From the NCBI GenBank assembly GCA_937917505.1, contig CALDMQ010000089.1, positions 1 through 9,932 on the forward strand: a DNA stretch of 9,932 bases, written 5' to 3'. Origin of the DNA: an uncultured Erysipelotrichaceae bacterium (lineage in GTDB: Bacteria > Bacillota_I > Bacilli_A > Erysipelotrichales > Coprobacillaceae). Within the stretch, counting starts at the first letter, position 1, and every line of letters begins with the position of its first letter. The translations under genes were made by a program, and so were the position numbers. The notes below the pieces were generated by a model. It was not told the origin of the DNA, did not search any database, and saw only the letters and a program-made list of their open reading frames with translations. Of this stretch, positions 1 through 6,560 are shown piece by piece.

Positions 1-652
1 CATCTACACCTAAAATAACTTTATTTCCTACTTGACTAGCTATTGTAAAGAAAACATCATTAGGATATTGACGATGTGTTTCGTATCCTAATAAATTAAA
101 CTCCAACGGAATATCAAGTTCTTTTGCACACTGACATAAACGTGTCATTTCTTGTTTATAATATGGATCATCTGTTGGGTAATGTGCTAAATCCGGATGT
201 GCTAAATAACTATACAAACCTGTTTTCAATCCTTCTATTGTATTTTCTACATATTTATGAAATTGTTGTTTTGTCAGTGGTCTACCAAAATAAATACCTG
301 TTTCATCTGTTTCATCAAAATGATTACCTAAAATAATATAATCTAATTGATATTCATTTATTATATCTTTTAACCAATCCATATATTGAGGAAAATATTC
401 GCACTCAAGTCCAATTTTAATAGAAATATGATCTTTATATTTTTCCCTTAACTCTCGTAATGTTTTCACATACCCCTCTAATTTATCTTCTTCCATTCTC
501 ATTGAAGAATGAAATCCTGAACTATACCTCCATGGTGTATGATCACTAAAGCCTAATTCAGTATATCCAGCTTTTATTGCTGCTTGAATATAATCTTCTT
601 CTTGATCTATTGCATGATAACAACGCATTGTATGTGTATGATAATTTTTCAT
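1..652 (-). CDS. PHP-family phosphatase (histidinol-phosphatase HisJ/HisK-like), 3' end cut by window edge
   Basis: Reading leftward from 652, 217 complete codons are open to the window edge. The N-terminus YHTHT (His5, His7) followed by His13, then GFSDH (Asp37, His38), GLECEY (Glu83), GNHFD (His111) and AHPDL (His152) are the metal-binding signatures of the PHP superfamily, in the order found in HisJ-type histidinol phosphatases (about 265 residues). The visible part stops at ILGVD, where family members usually have the last ligand motif (D-A-H), so roughly 50 residues are missing. The expected reaction is hydrolysis of L-histidinol phosphate or another small phosphate ester in the cytoplasm. 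No histidine biosynthesis gene is visible, so the substrate is uncertain. AAGGGG lies 10 nt before ATG 652; an in-frame ATG at 658 is an alternative start, but only 4 nt from the SD. The gene has its own promoter. Confidence 0.85.
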   Translation of the reverse strand, partial: MKNYHTHTMRCYHAIDQEEDYIQAAIKAGYTELGFSDHTPWRYSSGFHSSMRMEEDKLEGYVKTLRELREKYKDHISIKIGLECEYFPQYMDWLKDIINEYQLDYIILGNHFDETDETGIYFGRPLTKQQFHKYVENTIEGLKTGLYSYLAHPDLAHYPTDDPYYKQEMTRLCQCAKELDIPLEFNLLGYETHRQYPNDVFFTIASQVGNKVILGVD

Positions 653-692
653 AATCATTCATCCCCTTAAATATATCATTATATTTTTCATT

Positions 693-721
693 ATTATAAT
701 TCTATCTATTCTTTTTGACAA
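693..721 (-). promoter_or_regulatory. Promoter of the PHP phosphatase gene
   Basis: On the minus strand, TTGTCA (721-716) and TATAAT (698-693) are separated by exactly 17 nt, a near-consensus sigma-A promoter. Transcription would begin near 686, giving a leader of about 35 nt. The remaining bases between here and the pgcA terminator (722-785) show no other gene or structure that I can support. Confidence 0.75.
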
Positions 722-780
722 TTGCTTTTTTATTAAAGATAACTATGTATCATATAAACAGATATTCCTATTAATGATAT

Positions 781-816
781 TTTAAAAACTTCCTACCCAA
801 TCGAGTAGGAAGTTTC
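781..816 (-). terminator. Intrinsic terminator of the phospho-sugar mutase gene
   Basis: A perfect 11-bp stem (786-796 paired with 805-815) has an 8-nt loop. On the minus strand it is followed by a short T run (TTTTT including stem end, then AAAA). It lies directly after the stop codon at 819-821. On the plus strand it is followed by CTTTT, so it may also stop readthrough from the left. Confidence 0.8.
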
Positions 817-818
817 TT

Positions 819-2500
819 TTATTCACCAATAATATCCATCATAGCTTTATGGAATACTTCTGTTTTACTTGCTGCATCATCAGCATCTAATCCCTTAATT
901 GAGAAATAGAATTTACATTTTGGTTCTGTACCACTAGGTCTAGCAGCAATCCAAGAACCATCTTCTAAATAATATTTTAAAACATTAGATTTTGGTAAAT
1001 CAATTGGTGTTTCTTGATTGTTTTCATAGCGTATACTTGTCCCGTAATCTTCTACAGCAACTACCTTCACTCCACCAATTTCAGCAGGTGCATCTTTTCT
1101 TAAATTATCCATAATTTCCTTAATTCTTGCAGCACCACTTGCACCAGCTTTAGATAAAGCAATTTGAGTTTCTTTAAAAGTACCATGTTTTGCATACAAT
1201 TCATTTAAAACATCAATTAAATCTTTACCTTGTTTCTTATAATAATTACCAGCTTCAGCAGCAGTTAATACAGCTTGAACAGCATCTTTATCTCTTACAA
1301 AATCTTTAATCACACAACCATAAGATTCTTCATAACCAAAGACAAATTGTTTTTCTCCTGTTTTTTCATATTTACGAATCTTATCACCAATAAACTTAAA
1401 TCCAGTCAATGTCTTTTCAACATCAACACCATAACTTTTAGCAACTAATTCACCTAAATCAGAAGTAACAATTGTATTATACATAACCGCATTATCAGGT
1501 AAAGTTCCTTTTTCTTTTAACTGACTTAAAATATATTCTAAGTAAACAGCAGCAGATTGATTACCACTCATTAAAACATATTCTCCATCATGTTTAGCAA
1601 CAACACCTAATCTATCCCCATCAGGATCTGTAATAACAACAATATCCGCATCTACTTCTTTGGCTTTCTTAATTGCTAATTCATATGCTAAGTCAACCTC
1701 AGGATTAGGAGATTTTGTATTTGTATAATCTGGATCAGGAGCACATTGTGCCAATACTGGAACGACATCATATCCTAAACGCCCCAAACAAGTTCTTACT
1801 GGAATATTAGCAGTCCCATGTTGTGGTGAGAATACCATCTTAAATTCACTCTTATCCATACCAGGATTAATTTCAATGCCCATAACTTCTTTATAGTATG
1901 CTTCATCAACTTCTTCACCAATCCATGTCATATATGGATATGCTTCTTCATCACTACATACTTCAATACCAAGTTCATCTTCAACTTCATTGACATACTT
2001 AACAACCATATCTCCCCATTCAGGAATCAATTGACAACCAGTATCATCATAAACCTTATACCCATTATATTCCTTTGGATTATGAGATGCCGTAATCATA
2101 ATACCTCCTGCACATTGCAAGTATCTAACTGCAAAAGATAATTCAGGAGTTGGTCTTAAACTTTCAAAAATATAAGATTTGATTCCAAAAGTCGCTAAAA
2201 CCTTTGCACTTTCGATTGCAAATTGATATCATAGCCAATTGCAATACCTCTTTCCTTAGCATTTTCTAATCCCAATACATATTTAGAAAAACCAACATTT
2301 GCCTTTCTAATCGTATAGATGTTCATTCTATTTGTTCCTGCTCCTAAAATCCCTCTCATACCAGCAGTTCCAAATTCAACATTAGTATAGAATGCATCTT
2401 CCTTTTCTTTTTCAGTCATTGATGCCAATTCTGTTTTTGTTGCAGCATCTACATGAGGATGGTTTAACCATCTTTCATAATTTGTTTGATAATCCATCAT
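819..2500 (-). pseudogene. pgcA: Phospho-sugar mutase (phosphoglucomutase/phosphomannomutase, PgcA type), broken by a small frameshifting deletion
   Basis: The gene would interconvert glucose-1-phosphate and glucose-6-phosphate (or the mannose forms) for cell-envelope sugar precursors. Reading starts at ATG 2500 behind AGAGGTG with NYERWLNH and FGTAGMRGILG, normal for the N-terminus, and runs to GYDIN before a frameshift ends it at TAG 2195. The second frame resumes at 2222 with FAIESAKVLATFGIKSY and continues to TAA 819. It carries TASHNP (phosphoserine loop), DPDGDRLG (metal site), GYEESYG and RPSGTEPK (phosphate-binding loop), all intact. Between GYD and FAIE the family has about seven residues (as in B. 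subtilis PgcA), but only five bases are present, so a net loss of about 16 nt is inferred. Restoring it gives about 565 residues, the usual length. The 433-codon part has only a non-ATG (TTG 2120) possible restart with no clear purpose and lacks the N-terminal domain. The call could instead reflect an assembly error, since the rest shows no decay. Confidence 0.85.
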
Positions 2501-2518
2501 TTATTCACCTCTAACTAA

Positions 2519-2527
2519 ATTATAGCA
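2519..2527 (-). promoter_or_regulatory. Extended -10 promoter of pgcA
   Basis: The minus strand shows TGCTATAAT (2527-2519), an extended -10 element (TGnTATAAT). The best -35 candidate at 17-nt spacing, TGGTTT (2547-2542), is poor, as is common with extended -10 promoters. The SD AGAGGTG lies close downstream, giving a very short leader. Confidence 0.6.
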
Positions 2528-2607
2528 AATTCAGAAGTTGAAAACCATAGAAAGATGGCAGAAACAACAATTTTGTAACCCTTTACATTTTCGAAAATAA
2601 ATTACTT

Positions 2608-3381
2608 TTATACATAATAATGCTTCCCTCTTTTTGCATGAAAACACATTGCAATCATTATTATCAAACTCATAAAACTCCAAAATACAACAACCAGCAC
2701 CCTATAAGAAATAACATTTCTACTTACTACAATATAGGGATAAGTAATCTCTCCACTTACAAACCCCGTAAAATATTTATGAAAGTAAATCATATGAGAA
2801 GGGATATATGCTCGTATCATATCCCAAATAACAGATGTATCTAAAATAACAATTCCACCTAAAATAACGCCTAACATAATCACAATAATTACAAATTTAT
2901 TTTTTAAACTATATGATAATCCCAATAACAAAGAAATAATTGTTAAAAAACTCACACTCACTAATATCATACCCAAAACCATAATTTCCTTATAAGTCAT
3001 AGGTACATATAAAACATTTGACATATTTAAAAAAGTTTGTGCTATATTCATCTGCATAATATCCAAATTCCTTATTGGTAAATAAATCATTGATAACACA
3101 TAACCTATACCAATAAATATCAACATATACATAAAACTAATATTCAATGTACTCATAATTTTTGCTAGAGTGATTTTATACTTTGTGGACTTCGTTGTAT
3201 AAATCAATTGTTCTACTCGATATTGCTTTTCTTGTCCAAAACAGTTTGCAAATATGATTACACAAATTAACAAAGGAATAATAAACATCTTTTCTAATGA
3301 CATCATAAACATATTCATAGATAAAGGACTTTCAAATTCTTCTCTATGTCTATCAAACATTGATTGATAATAGTATTGGAA
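2608..3381 (-). pseudogene. ABC-2-type transporter permease, N-terminally truncated remnant
   Basis: The open frame continues upstream of the ATG at 3360 to about 3387, reading QFQYYYQS before MFDRHREEF, so the visible ATG is probably an internal methionine. From that ATG 250 residues remain, with five predicted membrane helices near residues 25-42, 72-94, 125-148, 156-173 and 220-240 and a basic C-terminal tail. ABC-2 permeases usually have six helices, the first followed by a long external loop. Here the first helix and most of that loop are absent, and the remnant begins in loop-like sequence. No SD precedes ATG 3360. No ATPase partner is present; in intact loci of this kind the ATPase gene often sits beside the permease, so it may have been lost in the same deletion. 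Substrate unknown. I see no convincing terminator between its stop and the pgcA promoter. Confidence 0.65.
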
Positions 3382-3856
3382 CTGTTTTTACTGTTGATTC
3401 TGGAATATGATACATTTTTGAAATTTCTTTAAATGTATAACCCTGAAAATATTTCAAAATAAGAATATCTTGATATTGTGATTTTAAACTATAGATTAAT
3501 GCTTGAAGTTGTTCCTGTGTAATATGTTTTAACATATTTTCATGCACATCTACTCTTACATCCTTAATAATCTCGTCATTGAATTCTAAATCTTTTTTTT
3601 GAGTCTTATAATAAGATAAACAGACACGACTCGCTATTGTATACAAGTAATTCAATGCCTTTCCTTCACTCTTATAGGTTGGTAAAGCACGAATAAAACG
3701 AATAAAAACATCTTGAGTTAAATCATAAGCCAAAGAGTCATCTTGTATCTTATGACGAATAAAGGTATATACCTGAGGATAGAGTTCTTCTATAAACACA
3801 TCTAACGCACGATGATCACCTTTACGTATGCATTTTATATAATATCTTTCGTTCAT
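3353..3856 (-). CDS. ECF-type RNA polymerase sigma factor, C-terminally truncated
   Basis: 167 codons from ATG 3856, chosen because AGGAGGGG lies 6 nt before it; the in-frame ATG at 3889 has no SD. Residues about 8-75 form sigma region 2 (DLTQDVFIRF at 45-54, then YTIASRVCLSYYK in region 2.4). Residues about 105-158 form region 4 (ILKYFQGYTFKEISKMYHIP, then ESTVKT). Homologues continue after STVKT with an Arg and the rest of the DNA-recognition helix (typically R-L-x-R-x-x-x-K-L). Here the frame turns into VPILLSINV and stops, overlapping the permease remnant. Binding to the -35 element is therefore probably lost. ECF factors direct RNA polymerase to stress or envelope promoters and often regulate an adjacent transporter, which fits the permease downstream. 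No anti-sigma gene is visible. Confidence 0.8.
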   Translation of the reverse strand: MNERYYIKCIRKGDHRALDVFIEELYPQVYTFIRHKIQDDSLAYDLTQDVFIRFIRALPTYKSEGKALNYLYTIASRVCLSYYKTQKKDLEFNDEIIKDVRVDVHENMLKHITQEQLQALIYSLKSQYQDILILKYFQGYTFKEISKMYHIPESTVKTVPILLSINV

Positions 3857-3911
3857 ATGTCCCCTCCTCACCCTTATAACCTCTTTCATCTAAAAAAAGT
3901 TTTACATTTTC

Positions 3912-3942
3912 ATTATAAAACAAAAAAAGATGAATCGTAAAT
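3912..3942 (-). promoter_or_regulatory. Candidate promoter of the ECF sigma gene
   Basis: The minus strand shows TATAAT (3917-3912) preceded at 18 nt by TTTACG (3941-3936), a weak -35. The spacer is the T tract of the upstream gene's terminator, so promoter and terminator overlap. The leader would be about 50 nt. Confidence 0.5.
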
Positions 3943-3949
3943 TCACCTT
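3922..3949 (-). terminator. Intrinsic terminator of the histidine phosphatase gene
   Basis: The minus strand shows AAGGTGAAT (3949-3941), loop TTACG, then ATTCATCTT with one G-U pair, running into seven T's (3928-3922) and then GTTTT. It begins two bases after the stop codon of the phosphatase gene. Confidence 0.8.
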
Positions 3950-3950
3950 C

Positions 3951-4532
3951 TTAATCAATTTGAGGACGCATAACATCTTTAAATTCAAATTTATCATTAT
4001 CATACGTGAAATGTAAAATACAACAGTTTGTAAATCCACCATAATCTCTTACAATGCTAGGATCCGTAACTGAGTGTAAAAATGAGAAGCACGCTCCACT
4101 ATGTGAAACAGCTAATACATTTTGATGGTCCTCTTTATTCATAAACTCTTTAATTGTATGAACAACTCTTGTTTGCGTTTCTTTAAAATATTCACCACCA
4201 TAATGAGGGAACAATTCATCGTACCCAAAGTTTGAATCAAATTTGGGATTTAAATCCTCACTTTCTCCTTCAAACTCACCAAAATATCTCTCTTTTAATC
4301 CCTTTAATCTTTGATAAGGGACTTGATAATTTGTAACAATTTCTAAAGTATCACAACATCTTTCACTTGTAGAACTATAATAATGATCAAAAGGAATATC
4401 TTTTAAATATTCTCTTGCTGCTTTAGCTTGTTTAATACCCAATTCTGTTAATGGTGAATCACACCACCCCTGAATCTTTCTTCGTTTATTAAATAACGTT
4501 TCTCCATGTCTCATTAAATATAAATGTTTCAT
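3951..4532 (-). CDS. Histidine phosphatase family protein (phosphoglycerate-mutase-like)
   Basis: 193 residues from ATG 4532; the SD AAAGGAG sits 8-9 nt upstream, and a GTG at 4541 overlaps the SD so is unlikely to be the start. LMRHGET (Arg8, His9, Gly10) is the phosphohistidine motif. Arg58 in STSERCCDTLE, the acidic residue Glu81 and His144 in VSHSGA complete the branch-1 histidine phosphatase active site. At this length it resembles GpmB/CobC-type phosphatases more than the longer glycolytic mutase, so it more likely hydrolyses a small phosphorylated metabolite in the cytoplasm. It is transcribed divergently from a tetR gene. A 19-bp palindrome sits just downstream of its promoter start, so repression by that TetR is likely. 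The gene is monocistronic, with its own terminator. The substrate cannot be deduced. Confidence 0.85.
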   Translation of the reverse strand: MKHLYLMRHGETLFNKRRKIQGWCDSPLTELGIKQAKAAREYLKDIPFDHYYSSTSERCCDTLEIVTNYQVPYQRLKGLKERYFGEFEGESEDLNPKFDSNFGYDELFPHYGGEYFKETQTRVVHTIKEFMNKEDHQNVLAVSHSGACFSFLHSVTDPSIVRDYGGFTNCCILHFTYDNDKFEFKDVMRPQID

Positions 4533-4549
4533 TTCTTCCACTCCTTTTT

Positions 4550-4568
4550 AAGTAACTTTTCGTTTCTT
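4550..4568. promoter_or_regulatory. Putative TetR operator 1
   Basis: AAGTAAC, five bases (TTTTC), GTTTCTT: an imperfect inverted repeat (AAGWAAC half-sites), extendable by one T/A pair each side. It lies at about +2 to +20 of the phosphatase promoter, a roadblock or start-site position. The same sequence recurs 72 bp to the right. Confidence 0.65.
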
Positions 4569-4576
4569 ATAATCAT

Positions 4577-4605
4577 ATTATAAATAACACTATGCTACTT
4601 TTCAA
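4577..4605 (-). promoter_or_regulatory. Promoter of the histidine phosphatase gene
   Basis: The minus strand shows TTGAAA (4605-4600), a 17-nt spacer and TATAAT (4582-4577). Start of transcription would fall near 4570, immediately beside the palindrome at 4550-4568. Confidence 0.75.
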
Positions 4606-4621
4606 CCAAAAATACAATTTT

Positions 4622-4640
4622 AAGTAACAAATCGTTTCTT
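4622..4640. promoter_or_regulatory. Putative TetR operator 2
   Basis: AAGTAAC, AAATC, GTTTCTT: the second copy of the intergenic palindrome, with identical half-sites and a partly different centre. Its right half covers the position of the tetR -35, which suggests autoregulation. The copies share orientation and are 72 bp apart. Confidence 0.65.
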
Positions 4641-4663
4641 GTAAATGTATTTTATGTTATAAT
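4635..4663 (+). promoter_or_regulatory. Promoter of the tetR gene
   Basis: TGTTATAAT (4655-4663) is an extended -10 element. The hexamer 17 nt upstream is TTTCTT (4635-4640), a poor -35 lying inside operator 2. The transcript would start near 4670, which rules out the in-frame ATG at 4662. Confidence 0.7.
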
Positions 4664-4682
4664 GCGCATAAAAGAGGTAACA

Positions 4683-5330
4683 ATGGAAAAACATTTTATA
4701 AGAGCAAAAAGCCAAGAAAACAAACAAATTAGAATGAATGAAATCATGAAAGCAACTGAAAATTTATTTTCTACACATACTTATCATGATATCTCACTTA
4801 CAACGATTGCAAATGAATTAAACATGACAAGAGGTAATCTCTATAAATACGTTCATTCTAAAGAAGAAATCTTCTTACAAATCTATTTAAATAAACAAAA
4901 AGAAGTCATTGATACAATGGTTGCTAAACTTCAAGAAATCTCAAATCTCTCAACAACATCTTTAGCTCATACAATGACAGATATCTTAGAAACAAGATTA
5001 GATTATATTCAATATCATCAAATTCTTAATGCGATTATTGAAACAAATGTATCTATTGAAAAACTTGCAGACTTTAAAATTCAAACTTTTCATGGCAATG
5101 CCCCTTTATATCAAATCATAAAAGAGACATGTCATCTTGATACTTTAGAACAAGCTACTCATTTATATTTGACAATTTTATATCATTGTTGTTATTTGTA
5201 CGATCGTGTTGCATATCACGATACATACACTCAAGCAATGAAACTTGTTAACCTTCCAATTATACCAATAGATTTTAATCAATCTCTTTATCAATTTATT
5301 ATAATGTGTTTATCACATTACTATGAGTAA
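4683..5330 (+). CDS. TetR/AcrR-family transcriptional regulator
   Basis: 215 residues from ATG 4683, preceded by AAGAGG at 5-6 nt; the earlier in-frame ATG at 4662 lies within the -10 element. Residues about 15-62 are a TetR N-terminal helix-turn-helix: helix 1 IMKATENLFS, then DISLTTIANELNMTRGNLY and YVHSKEEIF, the usual arrangement where a Tyr-containing recognition helix is followed by K-E-x-I/L-F. The remaining helical part (about 65-215) is the ligand-binding and dimerisation domain, which varies too much to name the ligand. It probably represses itself and the divergent phosphatase gene through the two palindromes between them. It converges on the redox operon and ends at a shared bidirectional terminator, so it is not co-transcribed with that operon. 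Confidence 0.88.
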   Translation: MEKHFIRAKSQENKQIRMNEIMKATENLFSTHTYHDISLTTIANELNMTRGNLYKYVHSKEEIFLQIYLNKQKEVIDTMVAKLQEISNLSTTSLAHTMTDILETRLDYIQYHQILNAIIETNVSIEKLADFKIQTFHGNAPLYQIIKETCHLDTLEQATHLYLTILYHCCYLYDRVAYHDTYTQAMKLVNLPIIPIDFNQSLYQFIIMCLSHYYE

Positions 5331-5337
5331 TGAAAAG

Positions 5338-5376
5338 AAGCATATACCCCTTTGAAATGAAGGTATATACTTTTTA
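5338..5376. terminator. Bidirectional terminator between tetR and the redox operon
   Basis: An 11-bp stem (5338-5348 with 5362-5372) contains GGTATATAC. It is followed on the plus strand by TTTTTATTTTAT and on the minus strand by a short CTTTTC run. One position is C-A in plus-strand RNA but G-U in minus-strand RNA, so the hairpin is slightly better for the minus-strand operon, while the T tract is better for tetR. Confidence 0.75.
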
Positions 5377-5378
5377 TT

Positions 5379-6560
5379 TTATAAACACATCTTATAAATA
5401 TTCAAACAGTCTTCTTGTGTTAATGGTCTATAACCTCTTGATAAAACTTCTCCACCATAACAAGCTTTCACTTTCATTTTATCAAAATATGTATCATCAA
5501 CACCAATCTCACTTAAAGAAACAGGTAATCCTAAATCATCTTTAATATAACTTTGTAATACTTCAATTGTTTGATAAGCAATTGCTTTTTTATCATCTTG
5601 ATTTTGAACACCCATGACTTGAACTCCAAATCTTGCAAAATCATCAATAACAGTTTCATCTTTATCTAATAAATACTTCATCCATTTTGGCATTAAGATA
5701 GCAAGTCCTAATCCATGTGTTAAATCAAGTGTCGAAGAAAATTGTTCTAATGCATGTAAAGATGGTTGTGTTTGAAATCCTGATGTACAAAAACTATTTA
5801 AAGCCCAACTTGCTGCCCAAAGAAGAGTTGCTCTTGCTTCATAATTTTCTGGTTCTTGAATTGCAATAGGTAATTGTATCTTCACTGTTTTTAATACAGT
5901 TTCTACAACATTATATTGTAATGGATATTTATCCGCATTCACAAAATAATTCATATCAAATAAATGAGCCATAATATCAAACCCACCACAAGCCGTTTGA
6001 AACGCAGGTACTGTAAAGGTATTCACTGGATTTAAGAACGCAGCTTTTGGTCTAATCACATCACCATTAATTCCACTTTTTACACCTAATTCAACATTAG
6101 CAATCACACAAGATTTATCCATTTCACTTCCTGTAGAAGCAATGGTAGGAATTGCAATAACCGCAAGTGCATCATTCCACTCTACTTTCTTTTCTACCAA
6201 ATCCCAAATATTATCACTTTCACTTAAAGCTGTTGCACCAATTGCCTTACAACAATCAATTGTTGAACCGCCACCAATAGCTATAACTGTTTGAATTCCA
6301 TAATCTTTACAAATTTTAACACCTTTATTCACTGTTGTATGACGTGGATTTGGTTCTACTGCACCAAGTTCAAACACTTGAATATTATGTAATGTTAATT
6401 CATTCATCACATCAATATAAAGAGATGAATTTTTTATAAAATCCCCACCATGAGCTATTAAAACTTTATCTCCATATTGAAGGACTTCTTCATGTAAATG
6501 TCCTAATTGATTTTTTCCAAAATAAACTTTTGTTGTGTTTTGAAATGTAAAATCGTTCAT
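5379..6560 (-). CDS. Iron-containing alcohol dehydrogenase (butanol dehydrogenase/YqhD-like)
   Basis: 393 residues, the usual length of the family. It reduces aldehydes or ketones to alcohols (or the reverse) with NAD(P)H in the cytoplasm. IGGGSTIDCCKAIG (95-108) is the nucleotide-binding motif and PTIASTGSEMDKS (138-150) the following conserved loop. Candidate iron ligands are Asp195 and His199 (FDIMAH), His269 (SLHALEQ) and His282 (LTHGLGLAI). The last two are 13 apart, whereas BdhA/YqhD-type enzymes have 14 and usually an extra His between them (H-x3-H), replaced here by Gln273-type sequence, so it belongs to a divergent branch. It is the last gene of a three-gene operon. Its ATG overlaps the stop of the aldo/keto reductase gene (TAATG), and its SD AAAGGAG lies inside that gene's final codons, indicating coupled translation. 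Confidence 0.9.
   Translation of the reverse strand: MNDFTFQNTTKVYFGKNQLGHLHEEVLQYGDKVLIAHGGDFIKNSSLYIDVMNELTLHNIQVFELGAVEPNPRHTTVNKGVKICKDYGIQTVIAIGGGSTIDCCKAIGATALSESDNIWDLVEKKVEWNDALAVIAIPTIASTGSEMDKSCVIANVELGVKSGINGDVIRPKAAFLNPVNTFTVPAFQTACGGFDIMAHLFDMNYFVNADKYPLQYNVVETVLKTVKIQLPIAIQEPENYEARATLLWAASWALNSFCTSGFQTQPSLHALEQFSSTLDLTHGLGLAILMPKWMKYLLDKDETVIDDFARFGVQVMGVQNQDDKKAIAYQTIEVLQSYIKDDLGLPVSLSEIGVDDTYFDKMKVKACYGGEVLSRGYRPLTQEDCLNIYKMCL

Noticed and set aside
124..336. Plus-strand open frame of 70 codons
   Set aside because: It is antisense to the well-supported PHP phosphatase gene and has no SD or recognisable domain.
2575..2610. Palindrome ATTTTCGAAAAT after the permease remnant as a terminator
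   Set aside because: It has no loop, a weak stem and no T tract.
2620..2844. Plus-strand open frame of 74 codons
   Set aside because: It mirrors the permease remnant, has no ribosome binding site and no protein-like composition.
3857..3889. Longer sigma factor start at 3889
   Set aside because: No SD precedes it, whereas AGGAGGGG is ideally placed before the ATG at 3856.
4662..4682. Longer tetR reading from the ATG at 4662
   Set aside because: That ATG overlaps the -10 element TATAAT, so it would not be in the transcript.
5330..5545. Plus-strand open frame starting at the tetR stop (TAATG-like overlap)
   Set aside because: Although the overlap looks like coupling, it runs through the bidirectional terminator and is antisense to the alcohol dehydrogenase; the protein has no recognisable features.
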